The position numbers and the translations under genes were made by a program. Below, piece after piece: positions 18,130-28,030 of a DNA stretch of 64,000 nucleotides (position 1 is the stretch's first letter; the number at the start of each line of letters is the position of its first letter). Under the pieces are notes generated by a model. It did not search any database and was not told the DNA's origin. It saw nothing but the letters and a program-made list of their open reading frames with translations. Where the stretch lies: NCBI RefSeq assembly GCF_900110915.1, contig NZ_FOFG01000010.1, positions 86,470 through 150,469 on the forward strand. The letters run 5' to 3'. The DNA is from Faunimonas pinastri. GTDB taxonomy: Bacteria > Pseudomonadota > Alphaproteobacteria > Rhizobiales > Afifellaceae.

Positions 18130-19117
18130 GCCCTGAAACCTTTTGCTGGCGAAGGGCGGGGAATGCCTCCCGCCTGATGAGAAGATCGGCGGCAACGGAG
18201 GCCGCGATGATGGCAGGCTCCTTGGAGCGGATGCCTGGAACACCGATCGGGCAGATCATCCGGTCGAAACGGCTGGCGGAAAGCCCGTGTTCCGCCAGAT
18301 GCTTGCGAAAGCGGGCTCGCTTGCTGTCCGAACCGATCAAGCCGAGATAGCCGAACTCGCCGCGCCGCAACACCGCCTCGCAGATGAGTTCGTCCAGCGA
18401 ATGGCTGTGCGTCATGACGAGGTGGAAGGCGTCGTCCGGCGCTTCCTCCACCGCGAGTTCAGGCATGGCAAGGGACAGTGCCCGCGCGGTTTCCGCCCCG
18501 GCTCCCGTCGCCACATCGGCGAATGCGTCGGGGCGGCTGTCGATCCAGGTGATCGCGAAGTCCAGTGGTTCGAGTGCGCGGACCAGAGCGCGACCGACAT
18601 GGCCCGCGCCATAGATCCAGACCGGCTGAACCGCCTCGTTCATGTGCTCGGCGAGGCGAATTCCGTCGGGTCCGACCTTCGCGGCAAATGCATCCGGTGT
18701 CCCGCCAACCACTTCCCAGTCGCGGCGCATTCCGCCGGTGGCGGAAACCTCGACGTGGCGGAGCAGCGGCAACGGTTCGGCCGCCATGACGGACAGCTTT
18801 CGCACCCATGCAAGATCGGCCACCGCGAAGGGCTCGAAGACCAGCGTCATCGCCCCGCCGCAGCACTGATCGAGATCGGGGCCGAGCGCCCAGCGCCGGA
18901 ACGCGGCGGCGGCGCCGGGCAGGAGATGACGCGCCAGCCGGATCGCCTCGACCTCGAGCTCGCCCCCGCCGACCGTGCCCTCGACGGCGTGCTCGGTGAC
19001 CAGCATCTGCGCGCCCACTTCACGCGGGCCGGAGCCGCTGAGACCCGCCACGTGGACCAGCGTCGCGGGTTGCCCGCGTTCCAGGCAGGCCAGCAAGGGG
19101 GCGAGCCAGAAGCGCAT
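18119..19117 (-). CDS. xdhC: Xanthine dehydrogenase accessory protein XdhC
   Basis: Binds molybdenum cofactor and delivers its sulfurated form to the XdhB subunit. The 332-residue protein has the XdhC/CoxI N-terminal motif (ATLVHVAGLSGSGPREVGAQ, then VGGGELE) and a C-terminal Rossmann domain (VWIYGAGHVGRALVRAL) ending in the family loop IGLIGSDSKRARF. Its ATG shares one base with the xdhB stop (TGATG), so translation is coupled. Confidence 0.92.
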   Translation of the reverse strand: MRFWLAPLLACLERGQPATLVHVAGLSGSGPREVGAQMLVTEHAVEGTVGGGELEVEAIRLARHLLPGAAAAFRRWALGPDLDQCCGGAMTLVFEPFAVADLAWVRKLSVMAAEPLPLLRHVEVSATGGMRRDWEVVGGTPDAFAAKVGPDGIRLAEHMNEAVQPVWIYGAGHVGRALVRALEPLDFAITWIDSRPDAFADVATGAGAETARALSLAMPELAVEEAPDDAFHLVMTHSHSLDELICEAVLRRGEFGYLGLIGSDSKRARFRKHLAEHGLSASRFDRMICPIGVPGIRSKEPAIIAASVAADLLIRREAFPALRQQKVSGHDG

Positions 19118-21510
19118 CAGCTTTCAAGCGCGCGGACGCGCGTCTTCACGTCCTCAACCGCCATCAGGATACGCTCCGGCGTGGCCGGCGCATCGAGGTG
19201 CGGGAAGACGCGGTAGCCGCCAGCCGCCGCGACGGCATCGGTCAGCGCCGAGAATGCGGAAATCGCCAGCATCAGCGGCGGCTCGCCGACAGCCTTGGAC
19301 CGGTAGATGGAGTCGACCTTGTTGTAGCCCTTGTCCCACAGTTCGATGCGGAGATCGTCCGGTCGGTCATTCGCGGTGGGGATCTTGTAGGTGGACGGCG
19401 CGTGGGTACGCAGCCGCCCGCTTTTGTCCCACCAGAGCTCCTCGGTCGTCAGCCAGCCGAGCCCCTGGATGAAGCCACCCTCGATTTGCCCGAGATCGAT
19501 CGCGGGGTTCAACGAGCGGCCGACATCGTGGAGGATATCGGCGCGGACGAGCCGGTTCTCGCCGGTCAGTGTGTCGATCACGACCTCGCTGATCGCGGCG
19601 CCATAGGCGAAATAGAAAAAGGGCCGGCCGCTCGCCGTCTCGCGATCGTAATGGATGCCGGGCGTCGCGTAGAACCCGGCGGCCGACAGCGAAACCTGGT
19701 TGAGATAGGCCTCCTGCACCAGGTCCGGAAAGGCGATCTCCTCGTTGCCGACGCGAACGCGATTGGGCAGGAAGACCACCTGCTCCTCCGGCACGCTGTA
19801 TTTCGCGGCGGCGAAGGCGATCAGTCGTTGCTTGATGGCGCCGGCCGCGTTCTTCGCGGCCATGCCGTTGAGGTCCGTGCCCGAGGAAGCGGCGGTCGCT
19901 GAGGTGTTCGGCACCTTGGCGGTCGTCGTCGCCGTGATCTTCACGCGGTCGAGGTCGATCTGGAATTCCTCGGCGACCACCTGCGCCACCTTGATGAAGA
20001 GCCCCTGCCCCATCTCCGTGCCGCCGTGGTTCAGGTGAACGGAGCCGTCCTTGTAGACATGCACCAGCGCGCCCGCCTGATTGAGGTGCGTCGTCGTGAA
20101 GGAAATGCCGAATTTCAGCGGCGTAACGCCGATCCCCTTCTTCAGGATCGGGCTGGTCGCGTTGAAGGCGCGGATGGCGCGGCGGCGCGCCCGATAGTCG
20201 GAGCTCTCCGCCAGTTCGTCCATCATCTCCAGGATGACGCTGTCGGTGACCTCCATGTGGTAGGGCGTCACCTTGCCGCCTTCGGCCGGGTAGTAGTTGG
20301 CGCGGCGCACGTCGAAGGGGTCGAGGCCGAGCCCGAAGGCGATCTCGTCCATCATCCGCTCGGTCGCCAACAGGCCCTGCGGGCCACCGAAACCGCGAAA
20401 GGCCGTGTTCGATACCGTATGCGTCTTCATGCGCCGCGAGGTGACGCGCGCCGCCTGCAGGTCGTAGGCATTGTCGGCGTGGAACATGGCCCGATCGGTG
20501 ATGCCGCCGGAAAGGTCGGCGGAATAGCCGCAGCGCGCCGCCTGATCGAACTCGGCCCCGAGAATGCGGCCGTCCCCGTCGAAGCCGACAGCATAGTCGA
20601 TGCGGAAATCGTGCCGCTTGCCCGTCATCACCATGTCGTCGTCACGGTCGAGGCGCAGCTTGGCCGGACGGCCGGTGAGGCGCGCGGCCAGTGCTGCGAC
20701 GTTCGCCATCAGCGCCGGCTGGCTTTCCTTGCCGCCGAAGCCGCCGCCCATGCGCCGCACTTCCACCGTTACCGAGTGATCGGCGATGCCCAGCGCCTTG
20801 GCGACGTTGTGCTGCACTTCGCTCGGATGCTGGGTTGAGGAATAGACGAACATGTCGTCGCCCTCGCCCGGAATGGCGTAGGCGATCTGGCCTTCAAGGT
20901 AGAAGTGGTCCTGCCCGCCCATGTGCAACGTGTTGGCCAGCCGGTGCGGCGCCGCATCGATCGCGGCAGCGGCATCGCCCAGTCGCATTTCGTGGCGGGG
21001 AAGCAGATCGAGATCGGCGGCAAGCGCCTCGTCGACCGTCAGCACGGCCGGCAGCGGCGCGTATTCGATCTTGGCCAGAAGAGCTGCCTGGAAGGCCGCC
21101 TCCCGGCTCTCGGCCGCCACCGCGAAGAGGCACTGGCCGACATACTGAACGAGACCTTCGGGGAAGATCGGATCGTCGCCGAAGAACGGGCTGTAGTCGT
21201 TCTTGCCCGGAATGTCGTCCAGGGTGAGGACGCGGACCACGCCCGCCGCCTGCCGCACGGCATCCAGATCCATCGACAGGATCGCGGCATGGGCATGCGC
21301 GCTCATCGCGAGATGCAGGTGCAGCGTGCCCGGCAACTCGGGGATATCATCGGTATAGATTGCCTCGCCCGCCACATGCCGGGGGGCGCTGTCATGCTTC
21401 ACCGACCGGGCGACGCCGCCCTTGATGGCGCCGTCGTGCGGCGGCTCGGAATGGGGAACGCGGCTGAAGGTGGCGGAGATGCCGCGGTCCTGGATGACGG
21501 TCTCATCCAT
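19117..21510 (-). CDS. xdhB: Xanthine dehydrogenase, molybdopterin-binding subunit
   Basis: Catalytic Mo subunit that oxidises hypoxanthine and xanthine to urate. The 797-residue protein has the full set of motifs: GEAIYTDDI, RMGGGFGGKESQP, NTAFRGFGGPQG, LNHGGTEMGQGLFIKV, SATAASSGTDLNGMA, and near the C-terminus GEPPLMLAISAFSAL, which holds the catalytic Glu. The ATG at 21510 (MDETVIQDRG) is used; it overlaps xdhA by 8 bp. Bacterial XdhB length is usually 750-800 residues. Confidence 0.95.
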   Translation of the reverse strand: MDETVIQDRGISATFSRVPHSEPPHDGAIKGGVARSVKHDSAPRHVAGEAIYTDDIPELPGTLHLHLAMSAHAHAAILSMDLDAVRQAAGVVRVLTLDDIPGKNDYSPFFGDDPIFPEGLVQYVGQCLFAVAAESREAAFQAALLAKIEYAPLPAVLTVDEALAADLDLLPRHEMRLGDAAAAIDAAPHRLANTLHMGGQDHFYLEGQIAYAIPGEGDDMFVYSSTQHPSEVQHNVAKALGIADHSVTVEVRRMGGGFGGKESQPALMANVAALAARLTGRPAKLRLDRDDDMVMTGKRHDFRIDYAVGFDGDGRILGAEFDQAARCGYSADLSGGITDRAMFHADNAYDLQAARVTSRRMKTHTVSNTAFRGFGGPQGLLATERMMDEIAFGLGLDPFDVRRANYYPAEGGKVTPYHMEVTDSVILEMMDELAESSDYRARRRAIRAFNATSPILKKGIGVTPLKFGISFTTTHLNQAGALVHVYKDGSVHLNHGGTEMGQGLFIKVAQVVAEEFQIDLDRVKITATTTAKVPNTSATAASSGTDLNGMAAKNAAGAIKQRLIAFAAAKYSVPEEQVVFLPNRVRVGNEEIAFPDLVQEAYLNQVSLSAAGFYATPGIHYDRETASGRPFFYFAYGAAISEVVIDTLTGENRLVRADILHDVGRSLNPAIDLGQIEGGFIQGLGWLTTEELWWDKSGRLRTHAPSTYKIPTANDRPDDLRIELWDKGYNKVDSIYRSKAVGEPPLMLAISAFSALTDAVAAAGGYRVFPHLDAPATPERILMAVEDVKTRVRALES

Positions 21511-22975
21511 GGGCGATCTCCAGCACGCGCGTGGCAACGGGCCTTCCGGCCGGAGCGTTCTCCAGCGCGAAGCGACGCAGCAGGTTCTGTGCGGCGAGCA
21601 GGCGGTATTGGGCGCTCGCTCGCATGTCCGTCAGCGGCTGAAAATCCTCGGCCAGCGCCACGGCGGCCGCCTCGAACGCTTCGAGGCCGAAGGCACTGCC
21701 CATCAGCGCCGTCTCCGCCGCCTTGGCACGTTTCGGCGTCGCCGCCATGCCACCGAAGGCCAGCCTTGCCGAAGCGATGCGACCGGCCTCGACGGTCACG
21801 CTGAACGCGGCCATCACGGCGGAAATATCGGAATCGAAACGCTTGGAAAGCTTGTAGCAGGCAAAGCGCGTATTCGGCCGGAGCTTCGGCACCGTGACGC
21901 TTTCCACGAACTCTCCGGGCGCACGATCCTGATTGCCATAGGCGACGAAGAAATTTTCCAGCGCGATCTCGCGTTGCTCGCGGCCCTTGCGGAGTTGCAG
22001 CCGGGCATCCAGCGCGATCAGCGCCGGGGGCAGATCGCCGATCGGCGACCCGTTGGCGATGTTGCCGCCCACCGTGCCGGCATTGCGGATCTGCACGGCG
22101 GCAAAGCGGGTGAGCAGCTTGCCGAGATCGGGATGGAGGGCGGAGAGCGCCTCCATTGCGGCGCTGTGCGTGACGCCGGCGCCGATCGCCAGTTCATTGC
22201 CGGTATCCCTGAGCGCCGCTAATTCGGGAATGCGCGTCACGTCGATCAGCGTGGCCAGATGGCGATGCTGCTTGGTGACCCAAAGGCCGACATCGGTCGC
22301 GCCCGCGACCAGCACGGCGTCGGGATGGGCGAGGTAGATCGCGGCCAGTTCGTCGACGCTGCGGGGCGCGAACCATTCCTGCCGGCCATGCGGTCCGTCA
22401 TGCGCGAGATGCAGCATTTCGCCGTGGCCAAGCGCTTCCAGCCTTTCGGCGAGCGCCGTCGTTTCCGCCGTTCCCGGCCGCTCAGCATCAAGGGCCGCCA
22501 GACCGGCATCGATGATCGGCCCATAACCTGTGCAGCGGCAAAGATTGCCGGCGATCCAGTTCTTCACCTCCGGCCGTTCGGAATAGTCCTGGCCGAGCCA
22601 GCCGGAATAGAGCTGCATGACGAAGCCCGGCGTGCAGAAGCCGCATTGCGAGCCATGCCGATCGACGATCGCCTGCTGCACCGGATGCAGCGTCCCGTCG
22701 GCGGCCTTCAGGTCTTCCACGGTGAGCAACTGCCGGCCGTCGAGCACGGCCACGAACTGGATGCAGGAATTCACGGCGCGGCGACGCAGGCCGCCCTGCC
22801 CGTCCGGCTCCTGCAGCACCACCGTGCAGGCGCCGCAATCGCCTTCCGCGCAGCCTTCCTTGGTGCCGGTCCGGCGCTCGTGGCGGCGCAGATATTCCAG
22901 CACGGTCAGCGTCGGCGGCACATCGCGGAGAACGCGCTCCCGATCGCCAAGCAGAAAACGGATCGCATCCGACAT
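21503..22975 (-). CDS. xdhA: Xanthine dehydrogenase small subunit (2Fe-2S and FAD)
   Basis: Electron-transfer subunit of XdhAB, 490 residues. N-terminal plant-type [2Fe-2S] domain with GCAEGDCGACTVVL, second helical [2Fe-2S] domain with CGFCTPGFVMQL and NLCRCTGYGPI, then an FAD-binding domain with LVAGATDVGLW and TVGGNIANGSPIGDLPPAL, and a C-terminal CO-dehydrogenase flavoprotein-type domain. The start codon shares one base with the uraH stop, so uraH-xdhA-xdhB-xdhC are coupled. Confidence 0.95.
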   Translation of the reverse strand: MSDAIRFLLGDRERVLRDVPPTLTVLEYLRRHERRTGTKEGCAEGDCGACTVVLQEPDGQGGLRRRAVNSCIQFVAVLDGRQLLTVEDLKAADGTLHPVQQAIVDRHGSQCGFCTPGFVMQLYSGWLGQDYSERPEVKNWIAGNLCRCTGYGPIIDAGLAALDAERPGTAETTALAERLEALGHGEMLHLAHDGPHGRQEWFAPRSVDELAAIYLAHPDAVLVAGATDVGLWVTKQHRHLATLIDVTRIPELAALRDTGNELAIGAGVTHSAAMEALSALHPDLGKLLTRFAAVQIRNAGTVGGNIANGSPIGDLPPALIALDARLQLRKGREQREIALENFFVAYGNQDRAPGEFVESVTVPKLRPNTRFACYKLSKRFDSDISAVMAAFSVTVEAGRIASARLAFGGMAATPKRAKAAETALMGSAFGLEAFEAAAVALAEDFQPLTDMRASAQYRLLAAQNLLRRFALENAPAGRPVATRVLEIAHG

Positions 22976-23322
22976 CAGCTCCCCCGATAGGTCGAATAGC
23001 CGAAGGGCGAAAGCAACAGGGGGACGTGATAATGCGCGCCGGTATCGGAGATGCCGAAGCGGATGGTCACGACCTCCAGGAACTTGGGTTCCGGCAGGGA
23101 CAGGCCCAGCCCATCAAAATACGTGCCAGCATCGAAACGCAGCTCGTAGACACCAGCCACCATCGCGTCGCCCTCCAGCAGAGGCTGTTCGCAGCGCCCA
23201 TCGGCATTGGTGACCGCGCGTTTCAGCGGCGTGTCGTCGCCAAGTCTATAAAGCCGGATGGAAAGGTTGCCGGCGGGGCGACCGCGGGCGGTGTCGAGAA
23301 CGTGAGTAGTAAGCCGACCCAT
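22975..23322 (-). CDS. uraH: 5-hydroxyisourate hydrolase
   Basis: Transthyretin-like hydrolase of 115 residues that converts 5-hydroxyisourate to OHCU, the step after PuuD. Family marks: [14 protein letters not shown] at the N-terminus (catalytic His), the central Arg in [25 protein letters not shown] at the C-terminus with the diagnostic YRGS ending. It is the first gene of the minus-strand purine operon and is transcribed divergently from uraD across a 140-bp gap, which likely holds the shared promoters. Confidence 0.95.
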   Translation of the reverse strand: MGRLTTHVLDTARGRPAGNLSIRLYRLGDDTPLKRAVTNADGRCEQPLLEGDAMVAGVYELRFDAGTYFDGLGLSLPEPKFLEVVTIRFGISDTGAHYHVPLLLSPFGYSTYRGS

Positions 23323-23462
23323 CTTCTTCCCCGGCGGCCCGCTAAACGGCAGACCACGCCTTTTCTTTTTGCAAACCGATCCATTATTCCTGTCTTGCGC
23401 CTTGCGGCAAGGGGAAGATGCGTCATGCCGGGAGGGTGCGTCAGAGATGAACGAGGACCGCT

Positions 23463-23975
23463 TTGCTGAACCCGAGACCGAGTGAGATGGAGAGGGACGC
23501 GTTCGTCGCCCGCTTCGCCGATATCTACGAACATTCCGCCTGGATCGCGGAAGCCGTCTACGATCGGGGACTTTCCGGGCGGGAGGATTCGGCCGACGGT
23601 CTGGCCGAGGCCATGGGCACAGTGCTGGCCGGAGCGGATGACGAAGCGAAGCTGCGGCTGATCCGCGCCCATCCGGATCTCGCCGGTCGCGCCGCGATCG
23701 CCGGGGATCTCACGACGTCATCGAAGTCGGAACAGGCCGGCGCCGGGCTCGACCAGTGCACGCCCGACGAGTTCCGCCGCTTCCAGGGGCTAAACGACGG
23801 CTACAAGACGAAGTTCGGCTTTCCCTTCATCCTCGCCGTCGCCGGCCGCGACCGGCATCAGATCCTCGACGCGTTCGAAGAACGCATCCGCAACGATCCC
23901 GCCGAGGAATTCCGGGAGGCGCTGAGGCAGATCGATCGCATCGCCCGCCTCAGGCTGCAGGCGATGGAGGGCTAA
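23463..23975 (+). CDS. uraD: OHCU decarboxylase
   Basis: Decarboxylates 2-oxo-4-hydroxy-4-carboxy-5-ureidoimidazoline to S-allantoin, making the product enantiopure. 170 residues, with the catalytic region [17 protein letters not shown] and [20 protein letters not shown]. The TTG at 23463 is preferred because GAGGA (23453-23457) is 5 nt upstream; an in-frame ATG at 23487 is the alternative. The gene is divergent from uraH and its stop overlaps that of the convergent BA14K gene by 4 bp. Confidence 0.92.
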   Translation: MLNPRPSEMERDAFVARFADIYEHSAWIAEAVYDRGLSGREDSADGLAEAMGTVLAGADDEAKLRLIRAHPDLAGRAAIAGDLTTSSKSEQAGAGLDQCTPDEFRRFQGLNDGYKTKFGFPFILAVAGRDRHQILDAFEERIRNDPAEEFREALRQIDRIARLRLQAMEG

Positions 23976-24667
23976 AGCTCGCAGCGCCGATATTCGCCGG
24001 TATAGGCGCGGTAGTTGCCGGTGGCCGGGTCGAAGGACTTGTACTTGGCGGCGCAGCGCGCTGCCCAGTCGGCATCTCCCCCAGCGCCCGGCTCGCCCCC
24101 TGCTTCCGGCACGGGCCGGGCGTCGTCGTATCGCGAGAAGCCCTGCGGCGGCTGTTGTGCAGAGCCGTCATCCTGCCCGAACTGCGCTTCCGGCACCGGG
24201 CCACCATCGGGCTGCTGGGCAAAGCCGCCGGACTGCGGCGCGGGAGCCCGCCGGGTCGTAAAGGTCTGCTGGGGCTGGGGCTGGGGCTGGGACTGGGGTT
24301 GGGACTCGGATTGCATCTGCGGCTGCGCGCCGGCGTCATCGGCCGGTGCCGGCTGGGCCGCCTGCATCTGCGGTGCGGCTCCTGCCGGCAACACGTCGCC
24401 GTCGGCATCGATCTGCACGCCGAAAAGCCCGGCCACTCCGACATCGCCCTTGAAGTGGCGGCGGTACCAGTCGGCATAGTCCTGGTCGGTCCAGTTCTTG
24501 CGCTGGCGCCAGCGGTCGTAATCCTGATCGGGCGACTTGCCGTTGTAATAAAGCTGCATAAAGTCGTCGCGCTGGTCGGCAAGAGCGGGCGTCACAGGCG
24601 CGAGAACGCCCGAGACCATCAGGAGGGTCACAGAAAGGGCAGCTGCAAATTTTCCAAGCCGTGTCAC
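23972..24667 (-). CDS. Secreted BA14K-family protein with Gln/Pro-rich linker
   Basis: Exported protein of 231 residues. A signal peptide (LGKFAAALSVTLLMVSGVLA) is followed by a charged segment (YYNGKSPDQDYDRWRQRKNW), a low-complexity Gln/Pro/Ala region, and a C-terminal BA14K motif: WAARCAAKYKSFDPATGNYR plus a final Cys. BA14K proteins occur in Brucella and relatives and have been reported as immunoreactive or lectin-like. The GTG at 24667, 7 nt after AGGAAAG, is preferred to an upstream ATG at 24718. The function here is unknown. Confidence 0.72.
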   Translation of the reverse strand: MTRLGKFAAALSVTLLMVSGVLAPVTPALADQRDDFMQLYYNGKSPDQDYDRWRQRKNWTDQDYADWYRRHFKGDVGVAGLFGVQIDADGDVLPAGAAPQMQAAQPAPADDAGAQPQMQSESQPQSQPQPQPQQTFTTRRAPAPQSGGFAQQPDGGPVPEAQFGQDDGSAQQPPQGFSRYDDARPVPEAGGEPGAGGDADWAARCAAKYKSFDPATGNYRAYTGEYRRCEL

Positions 24668-24805
24668 TGAATCACTTTCCTCACTCCGCCGTCCGACAAC
24701 TGCCACCATAAGTGCCATCTGCGCCGAAATGTGGCGCTCTCTTCACGCGACAAGCCTAGCCGCAGGCCGTAGAACGCGTCGCACCTCCAGGCAAGACACC
24801 GTTCC

Positions 24806-25723
24806 ATGATCGTCCGCGACAGACCTTCCGCCTTTCAGCTGCTCTTTCTCATGCGCGGTTCCATTCTGCCCCGCATAAAGTGGCAGCTCCTTTCCACCAT
24901 GCTGCTGGCGCTCGCCGTCGCCTGGCTGCGCGGCACACCCTTCGACAAATCGTTCACGCTCACGCCCATCCCCTTTAGCCTGATCGGGCTGGCGCTGGCC
25001 ATCTTTCTCGGCTTCCGGAACAGCGCCAGCTACGACCGCTGGTGGGAAGGCCGCAAGCTCTGGGGCGCGCTGCTGATCCAGGCCCGCGTGCTCGGACGGC
25101 TGATCCTGAACCATCTCCGCGCGGACGGGGACCCCGATCTCGGACGGCGCTCCGTCCGCCGGATCATCGCCTTCACCTACGCCCTGAAGCATCACCTCCG
25201 TGGCACGTCCGACGATGAAAGCCACCGCTTCCTGGACATCGCGGACAACGAAGTGGTCGCCGCCTCCGCCAACCGGCCCGAGGCGATCCTCCGCGTGCTG
25301 AGCCGGGACCTCTCGGCCGCCGCTCGCGCCGGGCGCATCGATCCCATGATGATCGCGCAGATGGAAGAAGCGATCAGCCAGATGACGGCGATCCAGGGCG
25401 GCTGCGAACGCATTCGCTTTACGCCCCTGCCCTTCGCCTACACCCTCCTCCTGCATCGCACCGCGTATCTCTACTGCCTGGCGCTGCCCTTCGGCCTGGT
25501 GGACGTCACGAGATACGCGACCGTCTTCGTGGTGGGGCTGATCTCCTACACCTTCTTCGGGCTGGACGCGCTGGGCGACGAAATCGAGGAGCCGTTCGGT
25601 CTTCTGGCAAACGACCTGCCGCTTCACACGATCTCGACGCGCATCGAGATCGATCTTCGCGATGCATTGGGCGAGACGGATCTTCCCGCCATGCCGCAGC
25701 CCGTGGATCACTGCCTGATGTGA
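24806..25723 (+). CDS. Bestrophin-family anion channel protein
   Basis: Membrane protein of 305 residues of the bacterial bestrophin (YneE/UPF0187) family, which form pentameric ion channels. Recognisable are RIKWQLLSTMLLALAVAWLR, FLGFRNSASYDRWWEGRKLW (the hallmark), LPFGLVDVTRYATVFVVGLI and GLDALGDEIEEPFG near the C-terminus. Hydrophobic segments are near residues 28-48, 65-82 and 222-255. It is monocistronic between two minus-strand genes. Confidence 0.88.
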   Translation: MIVRDRPSAFQLLFLMRGSILPRIKWQLLSTMLLALAVAWLRGTPFDKSFTLTPIPFSLIGLALAIFLGFRNSASYDRWWEGRKLWGALLIQARVLGRLILNHLRADGDPDLGRRSVRRIIAFTYALKHHLRGTSDDESHRFLDIADNEVVAASANRPEAILRVLSRDLSAAARAGRIDPMMIAQMEEAISQMTAIQGGCERIRFTPLPFAYTLLLHRTAYLYCLALPFGLVDVTRYATVFVVGLISYTFFGLDALGDEIEEPFGLLANDLPLHTISTRIEIDLRDALGETDLPAMPQPVDHCLM

Positions 25724-25772
25724 GCCGCCGCCGCCCGAGGCAAACCCGGGTGGCAGCGTCCGGTGGGTCCGC

Positions 25773-27830
25773 TCAGGCCGCGCCGGCGGCGGTGATCTCC
25801 ACCAGCCCCCGCTGGCGGAGCAGCGCATCCGGCAGCGCCTGCCGGCCTCGAAAGGCCTCGTAGGCATCCTCGGGATCGCGCAGGTCGCCGGCGGAATAGA
25901 CGAAGCTGTAGAGCCTCTTCGCGGTTTCCGGATCGAAGATGTTTCCGGCTTCCTCGAAGGCGTTGAAACCGTCGGCGTCCAGCACTTCCGACCAGAGGTA
26001 GGAATAATAGGCCGCCGAATAACCGCCGGAGAAGATGTGCGTGAAGTGCGTCGGCCGGTGTCGCATGGTGATCGCGCGGGGCATGCCCATCCGCTTCAGG
26101 GTTTCCCGCTCGAACTCGGTCGCATCCACGCCGTTCGCGTCGGCCAGCAGGTGGAACTCAAGATCGACCATTGCGGAAGAGACGTATTCCACCGTGGAGA
26201 AGCCCTGATTAAAGGTCCGGGCTGCCATCAGCTTCTGCAGCAAGGCCTCCGGCATCGGCTCGCCCGTCCGGTGATGCAGGGCGAACTGGCGCAGCACCTC
26301 CGGCTGCTCCAGCCAGTGCTCGTAGAGCTGCGAGGGGAATTCGACGAAATCGCGCGAGACGCTGGTGCCGGCGAGCGTCGGATAGGTCACGTCGGAAAGA
26401 AGCCCGTGCAGCGCGTGGCCGAATTCGTGGAAGAGCGTCCGTCCGTCGTCGAAGCTCAGCAGCGTCGGCTCGCCGCCGCTGGCCTTGGAGAAATTCATCA
26501 CGTTGACGATGATCGGCCGGATCTCGCCCTCCAGCTTCTGCTGGCCTCGGAAGGCGCTCATCCAGGCGCCGCTATGCTTGGAGGACCGGGCGAAATAGTC
26601 GCCGAGGAACAACCCGACATGGCGGCCGTCCCTGCCCGTCACGTCCCATACGCGAACGTCGGGATGGTAGACCGGCAGGTCGCGGCGCTCGGCGAAACTG
26701 ACGCCGAAGAGCCGGCGCGCGGTGTCGAAGGCCGCTTCGATCATGCGGTCGAGCTGGAGATACGGCTTGATCTCGGCGTCATCGAGGTCGAACTCGGCCT
26801 TGCGCCGCTGCTCGGCGTAATAGCGCCAGTCCCAGGGCTCCAGCTCGAAATTGCCGCCCTCGGCGCCGATCAACGCCTGCAGCGCCTCCGCCTCGCGAAG
26901 GGCGCGGGCCTGTGCCGGCTGCCAGACGGAATTCAGGAGATTCATCGCGGCTTCCGGCGTCTTCGCCATGGAATCGTCCAGCCGGAAATGCGCGAAGGTC
27001 GGGAAGCCCAGGAGCTTCGCCCGCTCGGCGCGGAGCGCGACCATCTCGGCGATCAGCGCGCGATTGTCCGTCGCGCCCGCGTTCTCGCCGCGCGCGATCC
27101 AGGCCTTGAATGCCGTCTCGCGGAGGTCGCGGCGACTGGAGAATTGCAGGAACGGCACGATGCTGGAGCGCGACAGCGTGATGACGTGCTTGCCCGGAAG
27201 ATCCCGGTCCGTCGCCGCCTGCGCCGCCGCGGCGACCAGTGAAGCCGGAAGGCCCTGCAAGTCCGCCTCGCCTTGCAGCACCAGCGCATAGGACTTCTCG
27301 TCCGCCAGAACATTCTGGCCAAACTTCGTGCCGAGTACGGAGAGGCGCTCCGTGATCTCCGTCATCCGCTGGCGCGAGGCCTCGTCCAGCGCCGCTCCGG
27401 AGCGCACGAAGATCCGGTGGAAGCGTTGCAGGAGCCGGCTTTGCTCGGGGTTGAGCCCAAGGCCGGCTTCCGCTTCCGCCAATTGCCGGACACGAGCGAA
27501 GAGATCCTGGTTCAGGTATATCTCGTTGCCGTGCCGCGTCAGGACCGGCGCGACTTCAAGTTCGATCGCTTCCAGTTCGTCCGACGTATTGGAGCCCGTC
27601 AGATTGAAGAAGACGCGCGACACGCGGTGCAGGGTGCGGCCGCTGCGCTCCAGTGCTTCCACGGTGTTGGCGAAGGTCGGCGGCTCGGCCGAGGCAGCGA
27701 TCGCCAGCACCTCGGCCCGCTGCTCCTGCATGCCGTTGTCGAAGGCGGGACGGAAGTGCTCGGGCAGGATCTGGTCGAAGGGCGGGATGTCGAACGGGGT
27801 CGACCATGTCTGAAGAAGCGGATTGCTCAT
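25773..27830 (-). CDS. dcp: M3-family metallopeptidase (peptidyl-dipeptidase Dcp / oligopeptidase A-like)
   Basis: Cytoplasmic zinc peptidase of 685 residues that trims short peptides. The HEFGH motif at about 468-472 lies in GRTLFHEFGHALHGLLSDV; the third zinc ligand Glu follows in SRDFVEFPSQLYEHW. The N-terminus (PLLQTWSTPFDIPPFDQI) is typical of Dcp rather than OpdA. The C-terminal GGYSAAYYSYLWSEVLDADG is also family-specific. Whether it acts as dipeptidyl carboxypeptidase or endopeptidase cannot be told from sequence alone. Confidence 0.9.
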   Translation of the reverse strand: MSNPLLQTWSTPFDIPPFDQILPEHFRPAFDNGMQEQRAEVLAIAASAEPPTFANTVEALERSGRTLHRVSRVFFNLTGSNTSDELEAIELEVAPVLTRHGNEIYLNQDLFARVRQLAEAEAGLGLNPEQSRLLQRFHRIFVRSGAALDEASRQRMTEITERLSVLGTKFGQNVLADEKSYALVLQGEADLQGLPASLVAAAAQAATDRDLPGKHVITLSRSSIVPFLQFSSRRDLRETAFKAWIARGENAGATDNRALIAEMVALRAERAKLLGFPTFAHFRLDDSMAKTPEAAMNLLNSVWQPAQARALREAEALQALIGAEGGNFELEPWDWRYYAEQRRKAEFDLDDAEIKPYLQLDRMIEAAFDTARRLFGVSFAERRDLPVYHPDVRVWDVTGRDGRHVGLFLGDYFARSSKHSGAWMSAFRGQQKLEGEIRPIIVNVMNFSKASGGEPTLLSFDDGRTLFHEFGHALHGLLSDVTYPTLAGTSVSRDFVEFPSQLYEHWLEQPEVLRQFALHHRTGEPMPEALLQKLMAARTFNQGFSTVEYVSSAMVDLEFHLLADANGVDATEFERETLKRMGMPRAITMRHRPTHFTHIFSGGYSAAYYSYLWSEVLDADGFNAFEEAGNIFDPETAKRLYSFVYSAGDLRDPEDAYEAFRGRQALPDALLRQRGLVEITAAGAA

Positions 27831-28030
27831 GTCGCTCGGGCCTTCGCTTGAATGGAATCGGACGGAAACGTTGCAGTGATCTTAGGGCAGCATCGCGGCG
27901 TGGCGAAGGCGCCCCCGCCGGGAGCGCCGGGAGCGCAAGTGAAGGCCCGGAGATGCAGCGGGCCGGCGCGAAACAAGCAGTGAGGCTCAATCGTCGGATC
28001 TTGGTGCCCGGCAGCAACCCTACTTACACC

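Noticed and set aside
24267..24308. A CRISPR-like or mobile repeat at the GC-rich tandem repeat
   Set aside because: The unit is only about 6 nt, lies within a coding frame and has no spacers; it is a coding microsatellite.
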